The notes below the pieces were generated by a model. That model worked only from the letters and a program-made list of their open reading frames with translations. It did not search any database and was not told the DNA's origin. A stretch of DNA of 64,000 nt from Epinephelus fuscoguttatus. Lineage: Eukaryota; Chordata; Actinopteri; Perciformes; Serranidae. Each line of letters starts with the position of its first letter. Positions within the stretch are counted from its first letter, which is position 1. Where the stretch lies: assembly GCF_011397635.1 (NCBI RefSeq), contig NC_064756.1, forward strand, positions 37,055,133-37,119,132, in the 5' to 3' direction. Below, piece by piece: positions 11,266 through 23,417 of this stretch. The translations under genes were made by a program, and so were the position numbers.

Positions 11266-14200
11266 TGGATTAGCAGGTGTAAAAGGTACGTTTCAAGATG
11301 TGCTTTCACATCATTGATGAATGTGCACATCCTTATGTATGTCCGTAAGTGTGTGTGCATCAGCCCGTGCTCTTCCAGATAGCTCTGTGCAGTATGTTAT
11401 ATCTGCATGCATGGTGCGGGTTCCGTCTCCATAAATGCTCCTTTAAAGAGTCTGTCTCTGGCCCACGTTGCTAGTTAAGCGAGAAACAGCCCATCTATTT
11501 GAAAGTCAGGGATGATGAGAAAGCCCTCGGCCAATCGCTGCCACCAGCTGTGTGTGTGCGTGTGTGTGTGTTTTGGGGGTGGTGGAGTGGAGGGATCAGA
11601 ATCCTTCGCTCTCATTTGTCACTCAGGGGGGTCTTTTATGTTGCTGGGATCAAAGTGGCGTGTGAAGCGTGTTGGGGTGTGATATCTTCAGGCTTAGCAA
11701 CAGCATGTAAGCTGGAGTCTGAGGAGTCTGCTATGTTTGGCTGAAGGTCCCCTACATTGCAGAGCCGGAGGAGGTGATAAAACTAAGAGAGAGGGAGAGA
11801 CAAATGGAAAGAAACAAAGATCAAATGTCAAACTATGAGTAGTCTAAAGAAGAAATATAGTAGTTTTGGGGATGTACTGTAAATCTGCTTTTCAGGGATA
11901 TTACATTTATTTGTCTAAGCCTGTTTTCCCCAATGTGTTACTTATATACAGTAGTAAGAATTGACTGATACAAAGGCACAACTTATCATTTGCACTGACG
12001 TATTATCAGCTGATCAGTAACAAGAACCTGCAGTGAAGAAATGCCAAAAGAAAACGAGCTGACTCTTATGGTTACATTCAGATTAGTCAATGAAGCTGTA
12101 CTTGTAATGTGACAAGTTCACACTCTCTCACTTCATAATCATTCATGCTGCTACACACTGCTGTTACTGGTTACACTGATTTGCACCATCCCTGCCCCCT
12201 CTTGTTCTTATTACCATAATTGCTGTGGCATCTCTTGCCTTGTACATTATGTACATGTTTTCCATATTCCAGTGTGATATGTAGCTGCTGGGTTTCTCTC
12301 TGCAGACCCCTTGGGGCGTTTTTTTTTTCTTAAACAAACTGTTGCACTGCTGCTTGGTTTCATTTGGGGAGCTTTTTCAAACACAGTGCCTTTTATGTAA
12401 CTATCTGTCCATCTGTTTCAAATAAATAGTCCTAAATTCTTTGAATGCTGTGTCTCTGAAAGAAATATATTTTAACACACATATACTCCATCATGATGTT
12501 TGTAATATTTAGAATTGAGGCCTTTTCCTAGTGAAAAGTTCCTCTCAGATATCTTAAAAGGGAAAATAAAAAAGTTTATTGAAATTTCATGAAAACACTT
12601 GATCTATTATAGAATAGCTTGTATTAATACTTAAAGTTGGGGTAGGCAGTACTCTTAAAAATAGGCAAAAAAAGGCAGAATTTGAAAATACCCCCTGCTC
12701 CTACAGCTCTCCCCTCTCTGTCCTAAACCCCTCCCACTAGACGACCAAGGTTATATGCAGGAGCTTGATACAGTACTCAGTGTTTCCCATACATTTATAT
12801 AATTAATCTTATTTCAGTGTGGAGTTGCGCACAGCTGATTCATTTGGCCCCTCGTTGCCCCGCTCTTGCTCTCTCTGTTTATCAGACCACAAATGAAACA
12901 AGAATTGGCTAGCTAATGTTAGCCACCTCTCCGCCTCGCTCCCCGTCACAGTGGACTGCTTCCCTGGGAGAAGAGCAGGTAGCAGCTTGATAGACTGAGA
13001 TTTGGTCGCTGGCTGTAGTGGCTTGAATTCAGCCAGTGCAAGCCCCCCAGCGCCGGGTGTCACAGCGGCCACTCCAGGTCTGACCTGTTAACTAATCCAT
13101 CTGGGAGTCAGGGCTGTCTGCTCCACTGAGCTGGGGTTCGTGCTGGCTGCATTTGTGTTGCTGTTGCTGCTGACTGGGGGTCAGTCTTCAAAGCTGCTGC
13201 CCACTCCCCTCCCGGTGAGAGGGTCTGTAGTGGCGGGGAGTGAGGCGGAGGACACACTGTGATTTGAGGCTCTAGCTAACGTTAGCTACATAACTGTGAA
13301 CATGAAACTACAGCCGCGAGCCTTTGGCTCCAGTAAGCAGAAGGCTAAGTTATTAGTAACATTTTCTCTCCATCTCTGAAATGCTTCACAGATACTCGTT
13401 TTATTTTGTTTATTGGCAGACTCTCTTTTAGACTCTCTTTTTGACAAGTCTGTCTTCCTTTTTTGGGTTGTTGTGCAGTGTAGGCAGTTGTTGCCAATGC
13501 AGAGTCTCCGTCTTTAAATCAGGCTCTCAGTGAAGGGACGTGCATGCAGATCTGTATTTGTAGAATAGCCAATAAAAAAGACAGACGGGTAAGCACGTCC
13601 AATCGTTTCATTCGGCCTGTATGAGATGACTGGACAAGCTTGTTAAAAGCGTGCAACAGCCACAGATACCTTTTTTTTTCTTTAATTTTTCAACACATTT
13701 AATTTACTGATTGCTATAGGGATGTAACTTCCACAAAAATAACAGAAAATGCTTCTAAAAGAAGTTGCCTACCCAAGTTTTAATTTTACATGGATAATAT
13801 ATTTTTTGATAAAAGGAATTAAGACAACAAAAGGAGACAAGTACAGGAAGGTGTTTCTTCTCCCACTCTCAGAGCCAAAGCCTCACCCTGCCTCTTTCCT
13901 CTTCATTAGAGCTGTTTAAACAAAACAGCCTCCTATCTGCAGCAGACACACAGTGAATAGGCCAATTTGGTTGGTTGAACAGGAAGCCGCATGTGGTTCG
14001 CCTTTCAGCCTCAGCGAACAAGATGTCAGCAGCTCCATGGAGGCAGTTTGGTCTTTTACAGTAATGATGGAGGATGAGCAGAGCGTGCAAAGCCCAGAAT
14101 GTAGGCTTCACAGGCAGGCATGGAAAGGTTTTATTTTTACAGATGGTGTGGTGTGTTTGCGTGTCTCTGTGCAGATGCAGAAAGGTCAGCTACCCGAGAG

Positions 14201-17200
14201 ACCTCCCCCAGATCTCCCTCATCTTCATCTTCGTCAACGAGGCTCTGTCGGTGATCCTGCGCTCAGTCCACTCAGCTGTCAATCACACTCCGGCTCACTT
14301 GCTCAAAGAAATCATCCTTGTGGACGACAACAGCGATGACGGTCAGTAGAAATGGAAGATTTCCTTTTCCCAGTTCCAAATGACCAATGTGACAATATCT
14401 TTTACTCCCTCTGATATGAATCTGTTGCAAGTTAAAGACAATATTTGTCTGTAGAGGCCGATGAAGAGAGTTCAGGCAGGAGGCCTGTACTCTCCTGACA
14501 GTAATGGGGGGAAGCAACAAACCACAAGTCAAGTAATCATTCAGTATCCTTGTAATATTTTGTTTCAAAATTGTATTATTAAATACTCAAAAAAGTGTCA
14601 CTAGAATCAGAGAAATAATAATTCCTTGATCCCAGGGGTGTTGCGATACACCAGTATTAACGATAACTGTGATATTTAGAATATGAAATAATACACATAT
14701 GATAATGTCATGTAAATAATCTAGCACCTCTTAAATCATTTCCATATCTTTCCATTCTTTATTTGTCTCCCTCTCCACCTCCCTACACTCCCTAAAACCC
14801 TTTTACTAGCCAGGTGTAACTGCATGTTTTGACAAATAAATGCAGATCTTGAACTGGGTCCGGTTGCCATTGATACTTTGCATCAGTTTCTTTCTATAGA
14901 AGTTCTTCGGATGTACAGTACAGGCCAAAAGTTTGAACACACCTTCTCATTCAATGCGTTTTCTTTATTTTCATGACTATTTACATTGTAGATTCTCACT
15001 GAAGGCATCAAAACTATGAATGAACACATGTGGAGTTATGTACTTAACAAAAAAAGGTGAAATAACTGAAAACATGTTTTATATTCTAGTTTCTTCAAAA
15101 TAGCCACCCTTTGCTCTGATTACTGCTTTGCACACTCTTGGCATTCTCTCCATGAGCTTCAAGAGGTAGTCACCTGAAATGGTTTTCCAACAGTCTTGAA
15201 GGAGTTCCCAGAGGTGTTTAGCACTTGTTGGCCCCTTTGCCTTCACTCTGCGGTCCAGCTCACCCCAAACCATCTCGATTGGGTTCAGGTCCGGTGACTG
15301 TGGAGGCCAGGTTATCTGCCGCAGCACTCCATCACTCTCCTTCTTGGTCAAATAGCCCTTACACAGCCTGGAGGTGTGTTTGGGGTCATTGTCCTGTTGA
15401 AAAATAAATGATCGTCCAACTAAACGCAAATCGGATGGGATGGCATGTCGCTGCAGGATGCTGTGGTAGCCATGCTGGTTCAGTGTGCCTTCAATTTTGA
15501 ATAAATCCCCAACAGTGTCACCAGCAAAACACCCCCACACCATCACACCTCCTCCTCCATGCTTCACAGTGGGAACCAGGCATGTGGAATCCATTCGCTC
15601 ACCTTTTCACCTCACAAAGACACGGCGGTTGGAACCAAAGATCTCAAATTTGGACTCATCAGACCAAAGCACAGATTTCCACTGGTCTAATGTCCATTCC
15701 TTGTGTTTCTTGGCCCAAACAAATCTCTTCTGCTTGTTGCCTCTCCTTAGCAGTGGTTTCCTAGCAGCTATTTGACCATGAAGGCCTGATTCGCAGTCTC
15801 CTCTTAACAGTTGTTCTAGAGATGGGTCTGCTGCTAGAACTCTGTGTGGCATTCATCTGGTCTCTGATCTGAGCTGCTGTTAACTTGCGATTTCTGAGGC
15901 TGGTGACTCGGATGAACTTATCCTCAGAAGCAGAGGTGACTCTTGGTCTTCCTTTCCTGGTCGGTCCTCATGTGTGCCAGTTTCGTGTAGCGCTTGATGG
16001 TTTTGTGACTCCACTTGGGGACACATTTAAAGTTTTTGCAATTTTCCGGACTGACTGACCTTCATTTCTTAAAGTAATGATGGCCACTCGTTTTTCTTTA
16101 GTTAGCTGATTGGTTCTTGCCATAATATGAATTTTAACAGTTGTCCAATAGGGCTGTCGGCTGTGTATTAACCTGACTTCTGCACAACACAACTGATGGT
16201 CCCAACCCCATTGATAAAGCAAGAAATTCCACTAATTAACCCTGATAAGGCACACCTGTGAAGTGGAAACCATTTCAGGTGACTACCTCTTGAAGCTCAT
16301 GGAGAGAATGCCAAGAGTGTGCAAAGCAGTAATCAGAGCAAAGGGTGGCTATTTTGAAGAAACTAGAATATAAAACATGTTTTCAGTTATTTCACCTTTT
16401 TTTGTTAAGTACATAACTCCACATGTGTTCATTCATAGTTTTGATGCCTTCAGTGAGAATCTACAATGTAAATAGTCATGAAAATAAAGAAAACGCATTG
16501 AATAAGAAGGTGTGTCCAAACTTTTGGCCTGTACTGTATAAAATTTCTTAAAGGCCACCTTGTTGTCAGCTTCCCACTTGAGCTAATTTTAAGCTGCTTA
16601 GATCAAACATGCAAAGTAATGTTTAAACTTTAGTCAGTATGGTAATGCTACACACTGTTAGCTTTGTTAGATTCACCACAATTCAGTTGTTCAGTTCATT
16701 TTATTGACACAATGAGCACCAAAGTATAATTCATTCAGATTTACCAGTAACATAGTAAACATGAGAGGTGACATAAAAGGTGGTGATCCTCTATATCTGA
16801 AGCAGTCATGAAGTCTGAATAGGCCTATGTTTCCATGTTCCTTCAGTCCGTAAGGGTCCACCGATCAGAAGAATCAAAAGGAGTTTTCACTTAATCCAAG
16901 TTGTGAATGTTGTTTTAAGAGGGTAAAGAGATGTGTCCGTATGACACTTTTTTTTTTATAAAGGTAACATTCATACAGGTAAATAAACAATTTGATTGTA
17001 TTTACCATCTTTACTGAGCAAGAGTTTTGTGTGAAAGGAATTAAAGGCCTGTCCCATATAGATGCATGTCCCAAGTATACACAGGTTGAGTTTAATGACA
17101 GAAGCAAAACAAAAGCCCGGGCTATTAATTGAAGTTTTACAGTAATTTATTGACCAAAAAAGAGTGTTAGATGTGCCACATTTATTCACTGATTAATTAC

Positions 17201-18397
17201 AGTTTATGGCAAGCCACAGAGACACTGGAAAGTTACTAGTCCCAGCTAGTTTTTAAGAGACTGTCCACCAGAAACAAATATCCCCCAAAATTTCAAACTA
17301 TTCCTTTAAAGGAATCTGCGTTCTGCTCTGTTTTTTTAAATAGAAACTCCCACACAACTGTTAGCAAAAAGCATTGAAGTACTGACTGTCCGACAGCCCT
17401 TTCAAACAGGGAAGTGAAGCTGTTACCTATGCTTTCTTCAAGCCACTAGACTCCATTGACAGAAAAAGTAATTTTACCTCACAGGGCGCAGGAGCTGTCA
17501 GTCTACCTCTGACTCAATTGTTTAGTTTGTGTTATTGTTTGACTTTTGGAACTGAATAAACCTGGCATCCACAGCAGTATGTGGTTTTGCATCATGCAGA
17601 AACCTCCGTCAGGTCACTGATTAAAAAGTTTTAATAAGGAAAAATAGAAAAATAGCATTTTAAAGGTCCACTGTGTAAGATTTAGGGGGATTTAGTGGCA
17701 TGTAGTGGTGAGGATTGTAGATCGCAACCAGTTGAAACATCTCCTGGTTAGAATTCCTTCAGTGTTCATTGTTCAGGAGTGTTTTTTTTTACTAGAGGGT
17801 CTCTTCTTCCAAAACAAACAGACCAGGGGATTAAAACCAAAAAAAAATGGAAAAATGCAGTTTCACGTTAAAATATCTATCTTTAAGTTCTCTTCACAAC
17901 AGATCTTTTTGCCTATGGACATCTAAACAAACTGACTACACATCTAAACATACAGGCTCCTGACACGTCCATTAACACAGTTACTGTAATTGCGTAAGCA
18001 GCATCCTAAACTCTGTTTCATTTTGAAGGAATACTTTAAAATTAAGATTTATGATCTCATCTGTTGCATACAAAGAGTAGGAATCAAAACATATTACACA
18101 CTCCAAACATACCAAAATCTGTGTTCACACTGCAGGTATGTTGTGATGTGGTTAGGACAAAGGCATCAAACTTGTGATACGGCTTTGTTGTGGTGACAAG
18201 GTGATGAGCATCTCCTTGACAAAAGCCGTGGTCATTGCTTATGAGGAGCAGCATTTGTTGAGGTGACTGATGGTGTCAAACTTTTGCAGGTCAGACAGGC
18301 AGATAGAGGCGGAGTACCACAATTGGATGTCACGGGAGAGATGTCCCTGTCTTATTTATTGGGCAGGGCTGCCAAGCCAGGCTTTGTGAGATGAAGG

Positions 18398-18467
<70 letters not shown>

Positions 18468-21400
18468 GAGAGGAGGGGAAGGAGATGAAGGCAGGCAGAG
18501 CGAAAAGGACAGAGGAGGTACAGGAAAGATAAAGAGCAAAGGCTGGTGCTGGAGAGAAATTAGAGAAGAAGGCATGAAACTAAAAGAAAGAAAGAAAGAA
18601 AAGAACGAGGAGTAAAAGGCGGCTGAAGGGTTTGAAAATAGGCAAAGTGAAAAGGAGGGAGAAGGAGAAATGGAGATGAAGAGGCATCAGAGAATGAAAG
18701 GAGAGGCTAAAAGAGCAAACCAGCCTATTAGAGAGAGTGGCAGAAAGAGAGAGGGAAAGGACGAGAGACAGAGAGGTTCTAAGATAAATTAGGTCGGACA
18801 GGGAGGAGAGAGAGAGAGAGTGCAAGACGATGGATATCCGGAAGAGAGAGAGAAAGAGGGAGCAATCTGAGAGAGCAGAAAGCAAAGACAAATAACGAGG
18901 ACGCGGGAAGAGAGAGATGAGTTGAGGCTTTTAAGGATAATGCTGCCATTATTCTATTTCTCTTATTGTCAACAAATTTCACGAATAGACCAAAACCAAC
19001 ACTGTCTTAACCTGTCACTCAACACTTTCTGACTTCCCTATCCTGTCTGCTCACTCAGCCCCAGACCCCTTTGGTCTCTACTAAAGACATCTATCTTTTT
19101 TTAATCTTTGAAGTGTCTCATATATATATATATATATATATATATGAGACATATATATATATATATATATATGTTTCCTTTTTAAAGAAAGGCCTTAATG
19201 CTTTCACAAAAGCGTTGAGCACAGTATTTTTTTTAGCAAATGTACTATAGGAAATACAGTGGCATGCAAACACTTAGGCACCCCTGGTCAAAATTCTATT
19301 TACTTTGAATAGTTAAGTAAGTAGAAGATGAAGTGATTTCCAAAAGGCATGACGTTAAAGATGTAACATACTTTTCAACATTTTAAGCAACATTAGTGTA
19401 TTATTTTTGTTTTTTACAATTTTAGAATGATAAACATGAAAGAGACACCATGCAGAAGTTTGGCCACCCCAAAGCATTTGAGCTCTCAGACTCTGGCTTG
19501 TTCACAGTTATCGTTAGGAAAGGCCAGGTGATGCTAATTTAAAAGCTTTATAAAGAAAGACTTATGAAACCTTGTCATAACAGTCAGCTGCCATGGGCTC
19601 CACTAAACAGCTGCCTGGCACTCTGAAAACTAAAATACTTGATGTCCACAAAGCAGGAGAAGACTATAAGGAGATAGCAAAGTGTTTTCAGGTAGCTGTT
19701 TCCTCTGTGCGTAATGTAATTCAGAAATGGCAGTTAACAGGAACTATGGAGGTCAAGCTGAGGTCTGGAAGACCAAGAAAACTCTCTGAGAGAACTTCTC
19801 ATAAGATTGATAAAAAGGCGAATCAAAATCCCCATTTGATTGCAAAAGACCTGCAGGAAGATTGGTCTGGTGGTGCACTGTTGAACCACTGTTAGACCAT
19901 TTTGGACACAGTGAGCAAACATATGTTTTGAGACAAAAAGGGCGCAGAATTTCATGAAAAGAACACCTGTCCAGCTGTGGATCAATCATGCTTTGGGCTT
20001 GTGTTGCAGCCAGTGGCACGGGGAACATTTTACAGGTAGAAAAAGGAATGGATTCAGTTAAATTCCAGCAAATTCTGGAAGCAAACATCACAGCATCTGT
20101 GGAAAAGCTGAAGATGAAGAGAGGATGGCTTAAACAACAGGACAATGATCCTAAACACACTTAGAAATCTACAATGGACTACCTCAAAAGGTACAAGCTG
20201 AAGGTTTTGCCATGGCCCTCACAGTCCCTCGGCCTAAACATCATTAAAAATCTGTGGATAGACCTCAAAAGAGTAGTACATGCAAGATGGCCCACGAATC
20301 TAACAGATCTAGAAGCCTTTTGCAGGAAGAATGTGTGAAAATCCCCCAAACAAGAACTGAAAGGCCCCTTTACACTGCCAGATTTTCCGTCAATGTTGGG
20401 CCGTTTTGCCAGCAAGCTGCGAGTGTTTAGACACACAGAGCCGGATTGGCGAGTTGATCCGAGGTGCCCAATTTTCTGCCTCGTATGGTCATATTGAACC
20501 CTTTTAGATTAAAAAGACCAAGGCAGCCTTCCGCAACGGGAGGGGCTGTTGATGACTTGTGGGAGGAGCTGTTGACGACACTACAGGTGCGATCCACTGG
20601 CGGTGGATAAACAGGAAACAGCTGATAGCAGGAATTGGTGAGCAGCTAGTAGCAAACCTGACAGACACTGTAAAGATGAGCAGGAACGGTGAAGAATGGG
20701 CCGACTTACGAGAGGATTGCCGAAGGACTGACTAGCCGCGGCTTCCCTCCCATGTCACTGTTTACGTCACACGCTGAGCTACACATTTTTTTACTTGCTT
20801 ACGCCCCCCATTACCACAAAAAAGGCAAATTCTGTATAAACAAAAGTAGGTAGGCGGCATTTTGCCGCCCTCCTCGATTTTGTTTTATACTGCTAATGCT
20901 GAAAAAAGACTGATTGGGCTTTCCTGCAAATTTGCACAATTCCTGTTTAAAAAGGGCTAAAGACTCTTACCTGGCCACAAAAAGCATTTACAAGCTGTGA
21001 TACTTGCCAAAGGGGGTGCTACTGAGCACTGACCATGTAGGGCCATGAACTTTTGCTCTAGGCCCTTTTCATTTTTTGTTACTTGAAACTGGAAAAGATT
21101 GAACAGAGCTGCAAAGCTGAACAGTAGAAGACTGTCCAGTGTAAACATCCATCACAGCTTAGAGATGGACTTTCTGATTTAACTTCGACCTATTCTTCGT
21201 GCTGTAATCGTGTGCACCTACCTGTGCAATGACAGATTATTACCCAAATCAGTTTTATATGGAGCCCCTAAGGGGACATGGGGGACAAAAAAATAGATGG
21301 ATGAAAAAAAAAGACAAATACTGTTGTGCTCTGCTGAGAAATATTATAAGTCTCATTGTGCACCTCCCACAGCACAGCATGCAAAGGGCAGGGTGAAAGT

Positions 21401-23358
21401 AAATATAGCCTAGATCAGCGGGTGTCGTGATAATTAAATACTCTCTCAGCCAGTCACATCACTGCTCATAACTCTGTAACAGCTGAGCCACCGTTAAACG
21501 TGATAATGAGCCCAACAAATGGAAAGCTTTACCTCAGGAAATGTCTGATGAGATGAAAATGGGCCCTGGTAACCAGATGTCTCCTTCATAAAAAAAAGCA
21601 GAATATCGAGTTATAACCTGATGTGTGAGGTCTGTGTGGTTAAACTGTAGCAGCCTGTTGTCCTTTCTGGTGATTTCATGAAGGTAGACAGTGAATGGAT
21701 GTGCGCAACGACAGTGCATCAGTCAGAACAGCACCCATACCTCAAACACCAGTCCTTGGTTCAATAACATATGTTTATATGAATTATTTAACTCATGAAA
21801 TGTGAGCATCACATAGAATACTGATACAGTTTATAAGGAACGTGTGTTTCAAACTAAATACTTGCTGCAGATGTGCTGAGACAACAACGCATTAATGCTT
21901 GAAATATAAAAAAATTAATTAATTAACACTCATCAAATAAAATCAGCACAGAAAGTGGTTAAAGGAACAGTGTGTAAGATTTTTTTTAGTGGCATCCAGC
22001 AGTGAGGACTGCAGATTGCAACCAGCTGAGATTTCTCCTGGTTAGAATTCCTCTAGTGTTGATTGTTCAGAGGAGGAGCCACTTCCTATGTAGATATAAA
22101 CTTCTCATTCTAAGGTAACGAAAACACAATGATTCTTACTTTCAGGTGATTATGTAAGGGATAATGTATAATGAGCCTGTAAATACTGGGAAAACAACTC
22201 CCTTCCCTGAAGGGAGTTGTTTTCCTCATTATACATTGTACATTATCCCGCTTATTACATGGCTAATTATCAGTTAAATAAATAATGTTGTCTGCCTCCG
22301 CGAAGTGCATTAAAACCGACCGGATTCGACAACTTTTGGTGAAAGTTTTGTACTCACCCAGGCTTAGTGGACTGAACCGAGGCATAAAATTTGCGTAAAA
22401 TGTCATAAAGCATGACTGCCGAGTGTGTATTCAAATCCGTGTTCTTTTGTTTTTGGCAGAGAAAGTCCGTCAGTATAGTAGTTGTAGTACAGTACAGCAT
22501 AGTACAGTAGCACATTTTGTTGTCTTTTTTGTATTCATCTCATATTTCTCCTCTTCAATCACTTGAAGCTCTTCAGGTGTCAGTTCCTTGTGCCGTTTTT
22601 CGCTTGATTTTTTTCTTTCCTTCTCCATTTCTTTTTCTTCAGCGGCATCCCATTCCTCAAAATCCTTGTAGCTACTCTCCAAATAAGTTAAAAGAAATGT
22701 TAAAATCAGCAACTTCTGTTTGTTTTTTCCCTTGGAAGTTGTTTGACAGCTGTAGTGTTGCAGGACAGCGTCCCTAGCAATGCTGGGCTACATAGCAACT
22801 GTGTAATGACCGTTGCTACTAGCAACGGTCATTACACAGTAATATCAGACCGCTGAATGCCGCAACTGACCAATCAGAATACAGCATTTAATAGAGCCGT
22901 GTAATAAACACTAAAGAAAACATATTTATTATGCTATATTCCATTTCTGCCAGTAAATCCCCTAAATCCTACACACTGGACCTTCAAATACAAGTTTGAG
23001 GAACGTGTTGAACCCCACCACCAGTGCTTCTCTCCTCTCTCACTTGAAATTGCTGGTTGGCTGAGAGCCAGCTATCCATCACAGAGGGGAAGAGACCGCA
23101 GCGGCGCAGAGGGCGAAGCATGCAAACAAATAACACTCACCACTCTCAATGCCTGCATGAGTCACCTGGCTCTGCGGCCTCACATTGTACACACCCGTGT
23201 GCTTGTGTGATGTGTGTGTGTTTGTGTGTGAGAAAGTGAGAGAGAAGACACAGCATGGGAAATGAGTTTGTGATCAAGAGTGAGAAAGAAATGAAAAGAC
23301 ACACAGAGAAAGAGATGGAAAACACAGAGAGCATGAGAAATGTGTTTTTGTTTAAGGG

Positions 23359-23417
<59 letters not shown>

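Larger units (their letters stand above)
19257..21095 (+). mobile_element. Degraded Tc1-like element with a nested insertion
   Basis: After TA (19255-19256) the element starts CAGTGGCATGCAAACACTTA, the left end of a second fish Tc1 family. Remnants of transposase follow, an unrelated segment interrupts at 20363-20957, and the 3' part resumes with ACAAGCTGTGATACTTGCC at about 20990. The right terminal repeat is missing after about 21095. It lies in intron 3. Confidence 0.8.
21959..22986. mobile_element. TTAA-type MITE, copy D, split by another insertion
   Basis: The left part (21959-22154) starts TTAA then AGGAACAGTGTGTAAGATTT. The right part (22908-22986) ends CCTAAATCCTACACACTGGA then CCTTCA. 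Between them sits an unrelated element (22155-22907). Joined, the two outer parts follow the layout of copy A. Confidence 0.65.

Noticed and set aside
12809..13072. 87-codon - strand frame in the TTAA-flanked element
   Set aside because: No DDE, zinc-finger or other transposase motif is seen. Treated as non-coding interior.
18330..18982. Several frames rich in Arg/Glu or Ser/Leu
   Set aside because: These come from the GA microsatellite and its purine-rich flank.
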